A stretch of DNA of 64,000 nt, taken from VRUE01 sp963840565 (lineage in GTDB: Bacteria > Actinomycetota > Thermoleophilia > Solirubrobacterales > 70-9). The notes beneath the pieces are model-generated. The model saw only the letters and a program-made list of their open reading frames with translations. It was not told the DNA's origin and did not search any database. Below, piece by piece: positions 21,634 to 32,639 of this stretch (position 1 is the first letter of the stretch; the number at the start of each line of letters is the position of its first letter). Where the stretch lies: positions 1 to 64,000 of the forward strand of contig CAWIZH010000003.1 of assembly GCA_963840565.1 (NCBI GenBank), read 5' to 3'. A program made the position numbers and the translations under genes.

Positions 21634-22992
21634 CGCCGTGACTTGCCCTTCGGGGCGACGATCGCCGGGGCTACCGCCGCGTTTGTACTTGTAGGGCTGC
21701 AGCGCGGTGATGCTCGAGTAGCCGGTCAGGTAGATGCTGGCGGCCGTCGGAGATCACCGGCGAGTAGGTGCCGCGGCCGTAGTGGAAGACCTTGCGGCCG
21801 CTCTTCATCATGAAGCCGCTGGTGCGTGTTGTTGGTGAACTCGGCGACGTAGACGATGTCGCCGATCGCCGAGAGCGAGCCGACCACCTGGCCGCCGGCC
21901 GAGCGGCTCCAGCGCACGCTGCCGTCCTTGGCGTCGAGCGCGTAGACGTTGCCGTCGAAGGAGCCGATGTAGACGGTCGGCGGGCTGTGGCGGGTGGTCG
22001 AGACGGTCGGGCCCGGAGTAGGCGTAGCCGCCGGTCGAGTAGCTCCAGGCGAGCGTGCCGTCCTTGATGTCGAAGCTGTAGACGCGGTCGTCGTTGTTGC
22101 CGGCGTAGACGCGGCCGAAGGCGACGGCGGGGGTCGAGTAGAACTGGCCCGAGGTGCCGAAGCCCTGGCCCAGCGAGCCGCTCTGCCACTTCAGCTTGCC
22201 GGTCTTGGCGTCGACCGCGTTCATGTAGCCGCCGTAGTCACCGACGTAGAGGGTGCCGCCGTAGTAGGCGGGGGCCGACTTGATCGGGCCGCCGAGCGCG
22301 GTCGCCCAGCGCACGTTGCCGCTGATCGTGCTCAGCGCGTAGAGGTTGCCGTCCTCGCAGCCGAAGTAGACGGTGCGGCCGATCACCACCGGCGAGGACT
22401 CGGCCCGGCCCGGCAGCGAGTGCTTCCAGACCGTCTTGCCGGTTTTCGCGTCGAGCTTGACGATGTGGCCGGGGACGAGGTTGACGATGTAGAGGCGGTG
22501 CTTGGAGTAGGCCGGCGAGGAGGCGTTGAGGCGGCCGAGGCTGCGTTCCCAGAGCACCTTGCCGGTTTCGCGTCGAGGGCGTAGGCGGTGCCGTTGTTGT
22601 TGACGAAGTAGAGCTTGCCGCCGACGTAGATCGGCGGGAACTCGAGCAGCGGCCGCTCGGTGTAGCGCCAGAGCTTGCGGAAGGGCGGCTTGACCCCCTT
22701 CGCCGGCAGGTAGCGGGTGCGGGCCGGGTTGAGCCCGAACATCGGCCAGTTGACCGTCTTCGCCTCCGGCTTCGGCGGCTTCTGCGGGACGAAGGTGGCG
22801 TTCGAGTTGTGGACGTCGGCGGGGCGCTTGAGCAGCTCGTAGGCGAGCACGCCGGCGCCGACGACGACGATTACCGCTGCGACGATCAGGCCGATCGGCG
22901 ATGTGGCGCTTTTCGTGCCAGAACCTGTTGGTCCGGCGCAGCAGCTCTTTCGCGTCGCGCCGGAGGCGGGCCTTGAGCCCGCCCTCAGCCAT
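21630..22992 (-). CDS. Membrane-anchored PQQ-type beta-propeller
   Basis: A cytoplasmic start (GLKARLRRDAKELLRRTNRFW) leads into one transmembrane helix PIGLIVAAVIVVVGAGVLAYEL, then propeller blades with repeated YALDAKTGKxxW patterns: KLDAKTGKTVWKHSL, ALSTISGNVRWATAL, AVDAKTGKLKWQSG and SFDIKDGTLAWSYS. This resembles BamB/PQQ-binding-like proteins that act outside the membrane. Breaks lie near 22900, 22565, 22010, 21820 and 21740. The ATG overlaps the end of the upstream gene by 8 bp. Confidence 0.78.
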
Positions 22993-23433
22993 CCGCCGCG
23001 GACGCGCGGCGCTCGGACTCCTTGACGACTCCGTCGATCAACCCCTTGACTCCCTGCTTGACCAGCGGCGACGACGACAGCGCCGACAACGGGCACGGTC
23101 GGCTGCGTGCTTAACCGCGTAGACCATCCTGGTGCCGCCACCGCTGGGCGTCAGCTCCACCGTCCCGACGTGATCGCGCACCGGCAACCCCGACAGCAGC
23201 GTGTAGGAGAAGCGGCTGGGCTCCTCATAGGCGATCACTTCCTCCCGCAGGGCCGGCCCGACAGCGGTCAGCTTCCGAATCGCCCCAACCCCATTCGGCG
23301 CCGGCTCCCCCTCCCGCTCGAGCACGGACTTCCGCAACGGCGTCAGCTCCGAGTACTTCCGATGATCGGTAAGCACCTCGAACACAGTCTCGGCCGGCGC
23401 AGCAATCTCGCGCGTGAAAGTGAAGCTAGCCAC
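22985..23433 (-). CDS. SRPBCC/polyketide cyclase-like protein
   Basis: Begins at GTG with VASFTFTREIAAPAETVFEVLTDHRKYSELTPLRKSV, a classic START/SRPBCC opening, and continues VGAIRKLTAVGPALREEVIAYEEPSRFSYTLLSG. These small helix-grip proteins bind hydrophobic ligands or act as cyclases or dehydratases. A break near 23095 is followed by LVKQGVKGLIDGVVKESERRASAADG and a stop. It overlaps the PQQ-propeller gene, so the two are likely translated together. Confidence 0.75.
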
Positions 23434-23448
23434 GGCAGCGAAGGCTAT

Positions 23449-23561
23449 AGGGAGGGCCGGGTGCCCCTCCCGGCGGCTTGTACTTTTTCGGCAATCCAAT
23501 CTCTGCCAGCCGCCACTCTCCACCGAAAAAGTTGAGCCGGGAGGGGCACCCGGCCCTCCCT
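23449..23561. repeat. Paired REP-like inverted repeat
   Basis: Two perfect 26-bp arms (23449-23474 and 23536-23561), each able to fold on its own through GCCGGG...CCCGGC, with an inner 9-bp pair CTTTTTCGG/CCGAAAAAG. The block fills the gap between the hydrolase stop and the SRPBCC start and may also terminate transcription. Confidence 0.7.
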
Positions 23562-23562
23562 C

Positions 23563-24568
23563 CTACCCCAGCCTCCATCTCTGAGGATCAGTCCCCTCGA
23601 CCTTCACAACCTCGCCCACGATCACCAGATGGTCGAGACAAGAGAGGACGATCTGCAGCACCCAGGCGCTGACCGGCGTGTTGACGTTGTCGGCGCCGAC
23701 GATCTCGGCGACGATCTCGAAGCCGGTCCTCTCCCCCTCGCCGAGCGCGTCGCGGGTCTTGCCCAGCAGCTCGGCGACCTGGCGCCGCGCCTCGGCGATC
23801 TTGGCCTCGGGGTCGCGAAAGGGCCGGCCGTGGCCGGGCAGGCAGAGGTCGACGTCGAGCGGCTCGACCTCGTCGAGGCTGGCGAGGAATTCGCCGACCG
23901 GGTCGGGGCTGTGGCCGTGGTCGAAGAAGAGCACGGTGCGGCCGAGCAGGTGGTCGCCGGAGATCATCAGTTTGCTCTCGGGCTGGTGCAGGACGACGTG
24001 CGAGGGGGCGTGCCCCGGGGTCTCGTGGACCTGCCAGGTGCCGAGGTCGGTCTCGACCTCGACCCCCGGCAGCAGATCGCGGTCGGGCTCGACGATCGCG
24101 TCGATCCCGTTGTCGTCGTCGTCGCTGCGCGACTCGCGGTAGCGTTCGAGCCCGGCGACCGGGACGCCGCTCTGGCGCGCCACCTCGAGCCGCTGCTCCA
24201 GCGCCGCCGCGGGATCGTCGGCGAGCAGGCGCACGTGCTCCCACTTGGGGTGCATCCAGAGCTCGCAGCCGGCGTTCTCGACGATCGGCGCCGCCAGCCC
24301 GTAGTGATCGGTGTGGGAGTGGGTGCAGACGAGCAGCTTGCACGTCGCCGAGGTCGAAGCCGGCCTGGGCGAGCGCGAGGTCGAACTGGCGCATCCGCCC
24401 CTCGCCGCCGATCCCGGTGTCGAAGAGGACGATGCCGCCGTCGGCGGCGACCGCCCAGGCGTTGCCGTGGGGCACGCCGGGCCAGGGAAGCGGCAACCGC
24501 AGCCGCCAGATCCCCGGCAGCACCTTCTCGGCGCGGGGAGCCTCGGGCCGTTTGCGCTCCTCAGCCAT
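23563..24568 (-). CDS. Metallo-beta-lactamase-fold hydrolase
   Basis: After repairing one break near 24345 the zinc motif reads CTHSHTDHYG (HxHxDH). Other zinc ligands are in SGDHLLGR and CLPGHGRPF. The N-terminal strand block GNAWAVAADGGIVLFDTGIGG is typical. A C-terminal helical domain (EIVGADNVNTPVSAWVLQIVLSCLDHLVI) resembles LACTB2-type proteins. The likely role is hydrolysis of thioesters, lactones or a metabolite; the substrate is unknown. It is divergent from the MFS gene at 24652. Confidence 0.82.
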
Positions 24569-24651
24569 CGGCGCCGGACATCCTCTCAGGCGCTCGAGCT
24601 CGACCCCAGGCGCGCTGACCGCCGTCATGCTCGGATAGGTTGACCGGCAGG

Positions 24652-26224
24652 ATGGAGTCGAGCAGCCCCAAGCGCGCAGGTCTCGTCCTCGCGGCGCTGA
24701 TCCTGGTCGCGGCGGTCGCCAACCTCAACCTGGCGGTCGCCAACGTCGCCCTGCCCGACATCGGCAAGGCCTTCGGCTCCGGCCAGACGACGCTCAACCT
24801 GATCGCGGTCGGCTACTCGCTGGGGCTGGCGACCTCGGTCCTCTACCTGGGCGCGCTCGGCGACCGCTACGGGCGCAAGATGATGCTGCTGCTCGGCATG
24901 GGGCTCTCGATCCCGGCCTCGCTGCTGGCCGGCTTCGCCCCCTCCGACGGCGTCCTCTTCGTCGCCCGGCTGCTCGGCGGCGTCGCCGCGGGCATGGCCT
25001 TCCCCACCACCCTGGCCCTGATCACCGCGCTGTGGTCGGGCGCGGCGCGGACCCGCTCGATCGCGCTCTGGTCGGCGATCGGCGGCGCGATCGCCTCGCT
25101 CGGGCCACTGCTCTCCGGGGCCCTGCTCGAGCAGTTCGACTGGGGCTCGGTCTTCCTCGTCACCCTGCCGCTGGCGGCCCTCGCCCTCTTCATGGCCTGG
25201 CGCTACGTCCCCGCCCACGTCAACGAGGCGACCGAGCCGGTCGACAACCTCGGCGGCGTCCTCTCGATCCTGCTGGTCGCGGCGCTCGTGCTGGGGATCA
25301 ACCTGGCGCCGGTCCCCGGCAAGGGAGCGCTGGCGATCGGGCTGGGCATCGTCGCGCTCGCCGCGACCGCCGCCTTCGTGATCCGCCAGCGGCGGGCGCG
25401 CTCGCCGCTCTATGACCTCGAGGTGGCGGGGCGGCGGATCTTCTGGGTCGCGGCCTGCGCCGGGATCATCGTCTTCGGCTCGCTGATGGGGGCGATGTTC
25501 ATCGGCCAGCAGTTCCTCCAGAACGTGCTCGACTACTCGACCCTCGACTCGGGCCTGGCGATCCTGCCGGCGGCGGTGCTGATGGTGATCGTCGCGCCGC
25601 GCTCGGCGAAACTGGTCGAGGCCCGCGGCGCCCGCTTCACCCTGCTGGTCGGCTACGTCTTCTGCCTGCTCGGCTTCCTGACGATGCTGCTGCTCTGGAA
25701 AGACAACATCGAATACTGGAAGGTCGGGCTCGGCTACGCCTTGATCGGGATCGGCGTCGGCTTCGCCGGCACCCCGGCCTCGCACTCGCTGACCGGCTCG
25801 GTCCCGGTCACCCGCGCCGGCATGGCCTCGGGGACCGCCGACCTGCAGCGCGACCTCGGCGGCGCGATCATGCAATCGATCTTCGGCGCCCTGCTCACCG
25901 CCGGCTACGCGGCCGCCGCCAGCGCCGCGATCGCCTCCTCCGGGGAATCGGCCAAGGTCACCGAAAACGTCGAAGGCGAGCTGACCAAGTCCTTCTCCAG
26001 CGCCGCCGACCTCGCCTCGCAGTACCCGCGGCCACAGCGAACAGATCATCGCCGCCGCCAAGGCCTCCTTCCTGCAGGGCGACGGCTGGGCCTACAGCGC
26101 CGGCATCGTCGCCGTCCTGCTCGGCGCCGCACTCGTCTTCTTCTTCTTCCCCAAGCGGGACGAGGAGGAGGCGCTGCTCGAGCGCTACCACGCCGAAGAC
26201 ACCGGGCCGGCCGCCGCCGCTTGA
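24652..26224 (+). CDS. MFS multidrug exporter, DHA2 (EmrB/QacA) type
   Basis: About 520 residues with 14 predicted transmembrane helices. Motifs include the N-terminal VAVANVALPDIGKAF, YLGALGDRYGRKMMLLLG (motif A) and LITALWSGAARTRSIALWSAIGGAIASLGPLLSG (motif C region). The tail is charged (FFPKRDEEEALLERYHAED). It likely uses the proton gradient to export drugs or metabolites. One extra base near 26030 separates the last helix. LtrA follows 4 bp after, so the two probably form an operon. Confidence 0.85.
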
Positions 26225-26228
26225 CAAG

Positions 26229-27427
26229 ATGGCGGCGATGGCCGCCAGCGACGAAACAGGAGGGTCCCGGCTCGGCACGACGCTGCGCGAAGGCGAGCGG
26301 GTAACGCCGCTGGAGCTCTTCTTCGACCTCGTCTTCGTGCTGGCGATCACCCAGTGCACGGCGCTGATGTCGCACCACCCGACCTGGTCGGGCATCGCCC
26401 AGGGCCTGCTGGTGCTCGGCATGCTCTGGTGGGCCTGGACCGGCTACTCCTGGCTGACCAGCGTGATCGACCCCGAGGAGGGAGCGGTGCGGCTGGTCAT
26501 GTTCGGGGCGATGGCGGCGCTGCTGCTCGTCTCGCTCTGCGTGCCGGAAGCGTTCGGCGGCCTGGCGCTGGCCTTCGCGCTGATCTACGGGGTGGTGCGC
26601 TCAGCGCGCAGATCGTCCTCTTCATGCTCGCCAGCCCCGAGGACGACGCGCTGCGCCACTCGGTTCTGGGCCTGGCCGCAAGCACGGCGGTTGCCGTCGT
26701 CCTGCTGGCCACGGCATCTCTCTTCGACGGCCTCGCCCAGGGGGCGCTCTGGGCGCTCGCCCTCTTCCTCGACATGGCCGGGCCCTACTTCTTCGGCTCC
26801 GAAGGCTGGAAACTGGTCCCGGGCCATTTCGCCGAGCGCCACGGGCTGATCGTGATCATCGCCCTCGGCGAGTCGATCGTCGCGATCGGCGTCGGCGCCT
26901 CCCACTCCCTCACCCTCGCGATCGGGACCGCGGCCGTGCTCGGCGTCGCGCTGACCGCGGCGATGTGGTGGATCTACTTCGACATCGTCGCGATCGTCGC
27001 CGGCCGACGCCTCGGCCGAGGCCGAGGTCGGCAAGGTGCAGAACGAGATGGCCCGCGACTCCTACTCCTACATGCACCTGGTGATGGTGGCCGGGATCGT
27101 CCTCGTCGCCCTCGGCCTGAAGACGACGATCGGCCACACCGGCGAGCACCTGCACGCCGTGCCGGCCTTCGCCCTGCTTCGGCGGCCTCGCCATCTACCT
27201 CTTCGGCCACGTCGCCTTCCGCTACCGCCACGTCCACACGGTCAACCGGCAGCGCCTGCTGCTCGGGATCGTCCTGCTGGCCCTGGTCCCGGTGGCGACC
27301 GAGGTGCCCGCCCTCGTTCCGGTCGCGATCGCCAACCTGCTGATCTGGGCGATGATCGCCTACGAGACCCGCCTCTACGGCGAGGGCCGGCACGAGGTGC
27401 GCCGCCCCCAAGGCCGCCGAGGCCTGA
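26229..27427 (+). CDS. LtrA-family membrane protein (low temperature requirement A)
   Basis: The family opening VTPLELFFDLVFVLAITQCTALM is clear, as are GYSWLTSVIDPEEGAVRLVMFGAM, ERHGLIVIIALGESIVAIGVGA and MARDSYSYMHLVMVAGIVL. It has about ten transmembrane helices. The role is poorly known; it was named from a cold-sensitive Listeria mutant. Breaks lie near 26600, 27002, 27178 and 27407. The ATG at 26229 lies 4 bp after the exporter stop. Confidence 0.85.
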
Positions 27428-27431
27428 GCCG

Positions 27432-28129
27432 CGGCGCCGGCGCGGGCCGAGCGGGTGCTCGAACTCCTGCATCAGCCCGGCGACCGCGAAGCAGAGGGCG
27501 CCGGTCAGCGTGCCCCAGTTGGCGATGCCGACGTTGACCGCTTCGGCGCTCGACGGGCTCGCACGAAGGAGGCGACGGCGGAGACCATGAAGAGGACCGA
27601 GCCGATCTGGTTGACGCCGACGATCCACCAGCCGAGGTCGCGATGGCGCCAGAAGCGCCGGCCGCCGCCGATCTCGACCAGCGCCAGGTGGCCGGAGATG
27701 AGGAAGAGCGAGCAACCGACCATGTCCGGCGACCAGACGAGGCGATCCTCGGCGGCCGGGCTGAGTTCGGCGATGAACGAGTCGACCAGGTTGATCGCGA
27801 AGACCAGGGTGCCGGCGAAGAGGACGACGGCGCTCAGCCATTGCAGGCGGCGCGGTTCGCGCGACCACCAGCGCCAGCGGGGCGGTCGCGCGTCCGGGTC
27901 GCCGCGGCTCGTTGACCACCTGCAGCACCGAGCTGTAGCCACCGGTGCTGAAGAAGACGCCGCCGAGCAGGTAGACCGAGGCGCAGGCGGTCGTCGAGAC
28001 GCCGGCCTGGGCCAGGGCGGCGCCGAGGGCAAACAGCGATCCGCCGATCAGGAACGCGGTCGCCGCGACCGCGTTGACGAGCGCGCTACGGCGAGACGAA
28101 GGTCTCCGGGTCTGGGCCGATGCGCTCAC
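27432..28129 (-). CDS. YrhK-like membrane protein
   Basis: Four or five hydrophobic helices, with AVAATAFLIGGSLFALGAALA, VYLLGGVFFSTGGYSSVLQVV, LFAGTLVFAINLVDSFIA and LGWWIVGVNQIGSVLFMVSAVASF. These fit YrhK-domain proteins of actinobacteria; the role is unknown. The GTG start overlaps the end of the aldo-keto reductase gene by about 43 bp. Breaks near 27900 and 27560 are visible. No stop was found in frame before the opposite-strand LtrA gene, so the 3' end given is approximate. Confidence 0.55.
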
Positions 28130-28924
28130 CGCGGTCGAGTCTCGCGAATTCGGCCATGTCTTCGTCGCTCAGCTCGAAGTCGAAGACCTCGATGTTCTCG
28201 CGGATCCGCTCCGGGGTCACCGACTTGGGGATGACGATGTTGCCCAGCTGCAGGTGCCAGCGCAGGATCGCCTGGGCCGGGGTCCTGTCGTGGCGCTCGG
28301 CGATCCGCGACGATCGTCTCGTCGTCGAGCAGGTCGCCCTGCGCCAGCGGGCTCCAGGCCTCGGTGGCGATCCTGTGTTCGGCGTGCCAGGCGCGCAGCT
28401 CCGCCTGCTGGAGGCGCGGGTGCAGCTCGATCTGGTTGACGGTCGGCCGCGTGCCGGTCTCGGCCACGAGCCGTTCGAGGTCCTCGACGCGGAAGTTGGA
28501 GACGCCGATCGTGCGCGCCGCCTCCTCCTCGTAGATGCGCTCGAAGGCTCGCCAGGTATCGACGAAGCGGTCCTCGCTCGGGACCGGCCAGTGGATCAGG
28601 TAGAGGTCGACGTGGTCGAGCCCGAGCCGCTCGAGGCTCGCCTCGAAGGCGGCCAGGGTCGCGTCGTGGCCCTGCTCGCGAGTTCCAGAGCTTGGTGGTG
28701 ACGAAGACGTCCTCGCGCGGCAGGCCCGAGGCGGCAAGCGCGGCGCCGACGCCCGCCTCGTTGCGGTAGGCGGCTGCGGTGTCGATGTGGCGATAGCCGG
28801 CATCGAGCGCCATCTCGACCGCCTCCTGGGTGTCCTCGGGCGGAACCTGAAAGACGCCGAAGCCGAGCTGGGGGATCTCGATGCCGTCGTGAAGCGCAAG
28901 TCTTGGAATCGTCAATTGGGTCAT
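28086..28924 (-). CDS. Aldo/keto reductase
   Basis: NADPH-dependent reductase of the 2,5-diketo-gluconate reductase type. Motifs: GFGVFQVPPEDTQEAVEMAL, the catalytic Asp-Tyr in AGYRHIDTAAAYRNE, VTTKLWN (Lys), HWPVPSED (His) and IGVSNFRVEDLERLV. Breaks near 28685 and 28312 are corrected by the reading IAERHDRTPAQAILRWHLQLGNIVIPKSV. AAGGAAG precedes the ATG. Its promoter holds two copies of TTGCTGTCATGA. It is divergent from the GntR regulator gene and may be part of its regulon. Confidence 0.88.
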
Positions 28925-28933
28925 CGGCTTCCT

Positions 28934-28965
28934 TTGCTGTCATGATAGCTCCATTGCTGTCATGA
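28934..28965. promoter_or_regulatory. Two direct repeats with 20-bp period in AKR/GntR intergenic region
   Basis: TTGCTGTCATGA occurs exactly at 28934-28945 and 28954-28965, two helical turns apart, just upstream of the aldo-keto reductase. The divergent GntR regulator at 29064 is the natural candidate to bind them. A further GGCGCTG-C-CAGCGCC inverted repeat lies at 29009-29023. Confidence 0.5.
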
Positions 28966-29063
28966 ATAGTGAGGAAAGCGATACCCGCTTGACGAGTGTT
29001 TATACCCTGGCGCTGCCAGCGCCCTGACCCGGTCGACCAACTAATAAGTATCCTCAGATCGAA

Positions 29064-29864
29064 ATGGCCAAGCCCACCCAACCGGTTCGGGGCCGGCCTA
29101 AGCGGTCGTCAACCGTGCCCCTGACCGGCCGCAGCGAGCTTGACCGCAACAGCGATGTACCGCTCTACTTCCAACTCGCGGCGGCGCTCAAGGTGATGCT
29201 GGAGGTGGACGATTGGGAAGCCGGCGCCCGCTTTGCATCCGAGCGCGAGCTCGAGGAAGAGTTCGGCGTCTCGCGGGCGGTGATCAGGCCGGCGCTCGAG
29301 CTTCTCGTCGGCGACGGGGCCATCTTCCGGATCAAGGGGTCGGGCGCTTTCGTCGCTCCGCCCCGGCGCGAGGTCCGGGTAGCCGGGCTGGTCGGACTGT
29401 GGTCCGAGCTGCGGGACGAGCGAACGGTCAACGTGCTCAACGCACGCAAGCGCCTGCCCGACCGCACCGTGTCGCATTTCCTCGAGATCGAGGACCGGCG
29501 CACCCCGGTCGCACACGTGCACGCGGTCGTCGACGTGGGACAGCCGTCGGTCATCCTCGTCGACTCCTTCTCCTCGGTTGCTCTCGTGCCCTGGCTGCTT
29601 CCCACCGCCCAGGCGCTCGAAGCCGGGACCAAGCCGCCCCAGCCCAGTGGGCTCGAACTCACCCGCGCCACCGTCGCGGTTGAGCACACCTTCTTCGGCG
29701 AGTGGGGGTCCTCCCAGGTCGGTGCCTCGGCCGGCGATCCGGCGCTGATGGGGCGCTTCGTCCAGTTCGGCCGGCCCAAGGGCTCGACCCAGGAGAGCCC
29801 GCTCGAGTTCGCCCGCCTGATCTATCGCGCTGACGGCGCCCAGCTCGCCTTCGAGCTCAGCTGA
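29064..29864 (+). CDS. GntR-family transcriptional regulator
   Basis: Intact, 266 residues. A winged-helix domain occupies about residues 30-100: PLYFQLAAALKVMLEVDDWEAG, ASERELEEEFGVSRAVIRPALELLVGDGAIFRIKGSGAFV. A UTRA-like ligand domain follows (SHFLEIEDRRTPVAHVHAVVDV, GRFVQFGRPKGS, ARLIYRADGAQLAFEL), placing it in the HutC subfamily. A 30-residue basic leader precedes the HTH. It lies directly ahead of the ABC transporter genes and likely controls them in response to the substrate. Confidence 0.85.
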   Translation: MAKPTQPVRGRPKRSSTVPLTGRSELDRNSDVPLYFQLAAALKVMLEVDDWEAGARFASERELEEEFGVSRAVIRPALELLVGDGAIFRIKGSGAFVAPPRREVRVAGLVGLWSELRDERTVNVLNARKRLPDRTVSHFLEIEDRRTPVAHVHAVVDVGQPSVILVDSFSSVALVPWLLPTAQALEAGTKPPQPSGLELTRATVAVEHTFFGEWGSSQVGASAGDPALMGRFVQFGRPKGSTQESPLEFARLIYRADGAQLAFELS

Positions 29865-29896
29865 CCCGAACTTCTCAAGCGCTATGGAAAGATCAA

Positions 29897-30791
29897 GTGC
29901 TCGCGATGACCGAGCTGGGCCAGAACCTGATCGATGCCCTCGCGCTCGGCAGCCTCTACGCCCTGATCGCCCTCGGCATCACGCTCGTCTACACGGTGAT
30001 GGGGATGATGAACTTCGCCCACGGCGAGTTCATCATGCTCGCCGCCTACGCCCTCTTCGTTTTCGCCGGGCTGCCCTTCGGGGCGGCCGTAGCGTGCGCC
30101 CTGCTGGCCGGGGTCGCGATCGCGCTGCTCGCCGAGCGCGTCGCCTTCCGGCCGGTGCGTAACGCCGATCTCTCGGCCCAGCTCGTCACCTCGCTGGCGG
30201 TCGCGGCGATTCTGCAGAACGTCGTGGCGGTGACGGTCGGCACTCAGGGCCCAATCGGTCGAGACCCCAACGTCGATCAGCGAATCGACCAGCATCGGCG
30301 CCATCTCGGTGCCGAATCTGGAGTTCGTCACGCTCGGCCTGACGGCGATCGTCCTCGGCGGCCTCGGCTGGCTGCTCTACCGGACCCGCACCGGCCTGGC
30401 GATGCGGGCGGCGGCGGAGAACTTCGACATGGCCCGCCTGCTCGGCGTCCGGGCCGATCGTTTGATCGCGATCGCCTTTGCGATCAGTGGCGCGCTTGCC
30501 GCTGCAGTCGGCGTGCTGCTAGTGATGCAGACGGGCCAGGTCTCACCGACGATGGGCCTCACTCCGGTCCTGGTCGGCTTCGTCGCCGTGGTGATCGGCG
30601 GCTTCGGCCGGATGTTCGGCGCGGTGGTCGGTGGCCTGCTGCTCGGCGCACTGTCGTCCCTGCTCGGGGTCTACCTCCCAGACGGGCTGGTGCCGTTCCG
30701 CGAAGCGATCGTCTTCACCTTCCCGGTGCTGATCCTGATCTTCAGGCCACACGGCCTGCTTGGAGGAGAGCTCGGAAAGGCCCGGGTGTGA
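29897..30791 (+). CDS. livH: Branched-chain-type ABC transporter permease
   Basis: LivH-family permease: LIDALALGSLYALIALGITLVYTVMGMMNFAHGEFIML is the classical opening, and the EAA-like LLGVRADRLIAIAFAISGALAA and GFGRMFGAVVGGLLLG are present. About eight membrane helices. The GTG at 29897 has a GGAAAG site at good distance; ATG 29906 is the alternative. One extra A near 30259 breaks the frame. Its TGA overlaps the GTG of the next gene, as expected for an operon. Confidence 0.85.
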
Positions 30792-32639
30792 GCGGAGCGC
30801 GATTTCGCTCTCGCCCTTCCGCGGCCGTTTCCCTGCTGGTGCCGTTGGCTCTGATCGCGATCGCCGCTCTTGATCGGCGCCAACGGCACTCCCTCCTTGC
30901 AGGGCACCGTCACGCTGATTCTCTGCAACCTGATCGTCGTTCTCGGGCTGCAGGTCTTCGTCGGCAACAGCGGCGTCTACTCGTTCGGGCAGCTCGGCTT
31001 CGCGACTGCCGGCGCCTACGTCGCGGCGTTCCTCACCCTGCCGGCCGTCCTTCGCCGGGCCTTCAAACGCCCGGCCTGCCCCATTTCATCGCCGGCGCCC
31101 ACCTGGGGCTCGCTCCCCTCCACGCTGATCGCCGCGGCGATCTGCCGGCCTGCTCGCGGTCGTGGTCGGGCTGCCGTTGATGCGGACCTCCACCCTCGCG
31201 ATCCCGATCTCCACCTTCGCCTTTCTGATCGTCGTCTACGACGTCGTCGCCAACTGGGACCGCGTCACCGGGGGCAACAGCGGCTTGGTCAACATCCCGA
31301 CCACGACCAGCGTCGAATCCGCGGGGCTCTGGGCGGGCGCGGCCGTGATCCTCGCGCTGGCCTTCAAATGGTCGGCCGGCGGCTATCGCCTGCAGGCGAT
31401 CGCGCGAGGACGAGGTGGCGGCGCGCTCGATCGGAGTCAGCGTGATGAGGGAGCGACTGATCGCGTTCGGCGTCAGCGGGGTGCTGTGCGGGATCGGCGG
31501 CGCGCTGGCGGTGCACCAGTCCGGCGTTCTCAACCCCACCACTTTCTACTTCGGCGCGACCGTGACGACGATGACGATGCTGGTCGTCGGCGGCGCCCGC
31601 AGCGTCCTTGGGGCGGTGATCGGGGCGCTCGCGATCTCGATCGTGAACGAGTTGCTGCGGGGCGTCGAGAACGGCGCCAGCCTGTTCGGCGCGATCTCGA
31701 TCGGCGAAGCGCCCGGCCTCGCCGCGATCGGCCTCGGCCTGATCCTGCTGGCGACGATGATCGCGATGCCGAGCGGCCTGAGCGGCGGCAGGGAGGCGGG
31801 TGAGTTGCCCTGGATCCGCCGGCTGGCCTCGAAGGCCCTCGCGCCACCACCCAGATCTGACGGCGCGGTCGCCGGCCGGCCGCCGATCGATCGCCCCGCG
31901 AAAGGCGCCCTGCGCGCCGAGGGCGTGTCGCTCGCTTTCGCCGGCCTGCAGGTGCTCGCCGAGGTCGACCTCTCGCTCGAGCCCGGCGAGGCGCTCGGCC
32001 TGATCGGCCCCAACGGCGCCGGCAAGACGACCCTCGTCAACGTCCTCAGCGGGTTTCAAGCGCCGGACTCGGGCATCGTCAGGCTCGACGGGGCCGAGGT
32101 CACGGGGCGATCTCCGAGCCGCCTCGCCCACGACGGCCTGGGCCGCACCTTTCAGGCCGCCCTCCCCTTCCCCGATCTGAGCGTGCCTCGAGAGCGTCGC
32201 CGTCGGCGCGATGGGAGTGGGCGCCGGCAGGCGGCGCGCGGTTGCGGTCGCAGCCGACGTGCTCGGCCGCCTCAACCTGCTCGAGCAGGCCGCGCTGCCG
32301 GCCGGTTCCCTGCCGGCGGGAAGCCAGCGCCTGCTCGGGATCGCCCGCGCGCTCGCGATCGGGCCTCGCTACCTGCTGCTCGACGAGCCGGCCGCCGGGC
32401 TGAACGAGGCAGAAAGCGAGGAACTGGTCGCGATCCTGCGCAGCGTGCTGGCCGACTTCGGCTGCGGGATCCTGCTGATCGAGCACGACATGAACATCGT
32501 CATGCCGCTCTGCTCCCGGGTGCAGGTGCTCGACGACGGCATGACCCTGCGGATCGGGACTCCGCAGGAGATCCAAGCCGACCCCGCCGTGGTCGAGTCC
32601 TACCTCGGCAGCTCCTTCCTGGCGGCCGCCGATGCTTGA
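30788..32639 (+). CDS. Fused branched-chain-type permease-ATPase (LivM-LivG)
   Basis: The N-terminal LivM part has VGNSGVYSFGQLGFATAGAYVAAFLTL, TSTLAIPISTFAFLIVVYDVVANW, EDEVAARSIGVSVMRERLIAFGVSGVL and helices to 31790. It continues in one frame, without a stop, through a Pro/Arg-rich linker into a LivG ATPase: Walker A GPNGAGKTTLVNVLSG, the signature replaced by LPAGSQRLLGIARAL, and Walker B YLLLDEPAAGLN. Breaks: 30865, 31075, 31150, 31405 and an extra C at 32186. The fusion itself is seen in uninterrupted sequence. It is 618 residues after repair. Confidence 0.8.

Noticed and set aside
27242..27431. C-terminal extension of the YrhK-like protein into the LtrA gene
   Set aside because: The extension is Arg/Gly-rich antisense of a conserved LtrA tail and most likely results from a frame error.
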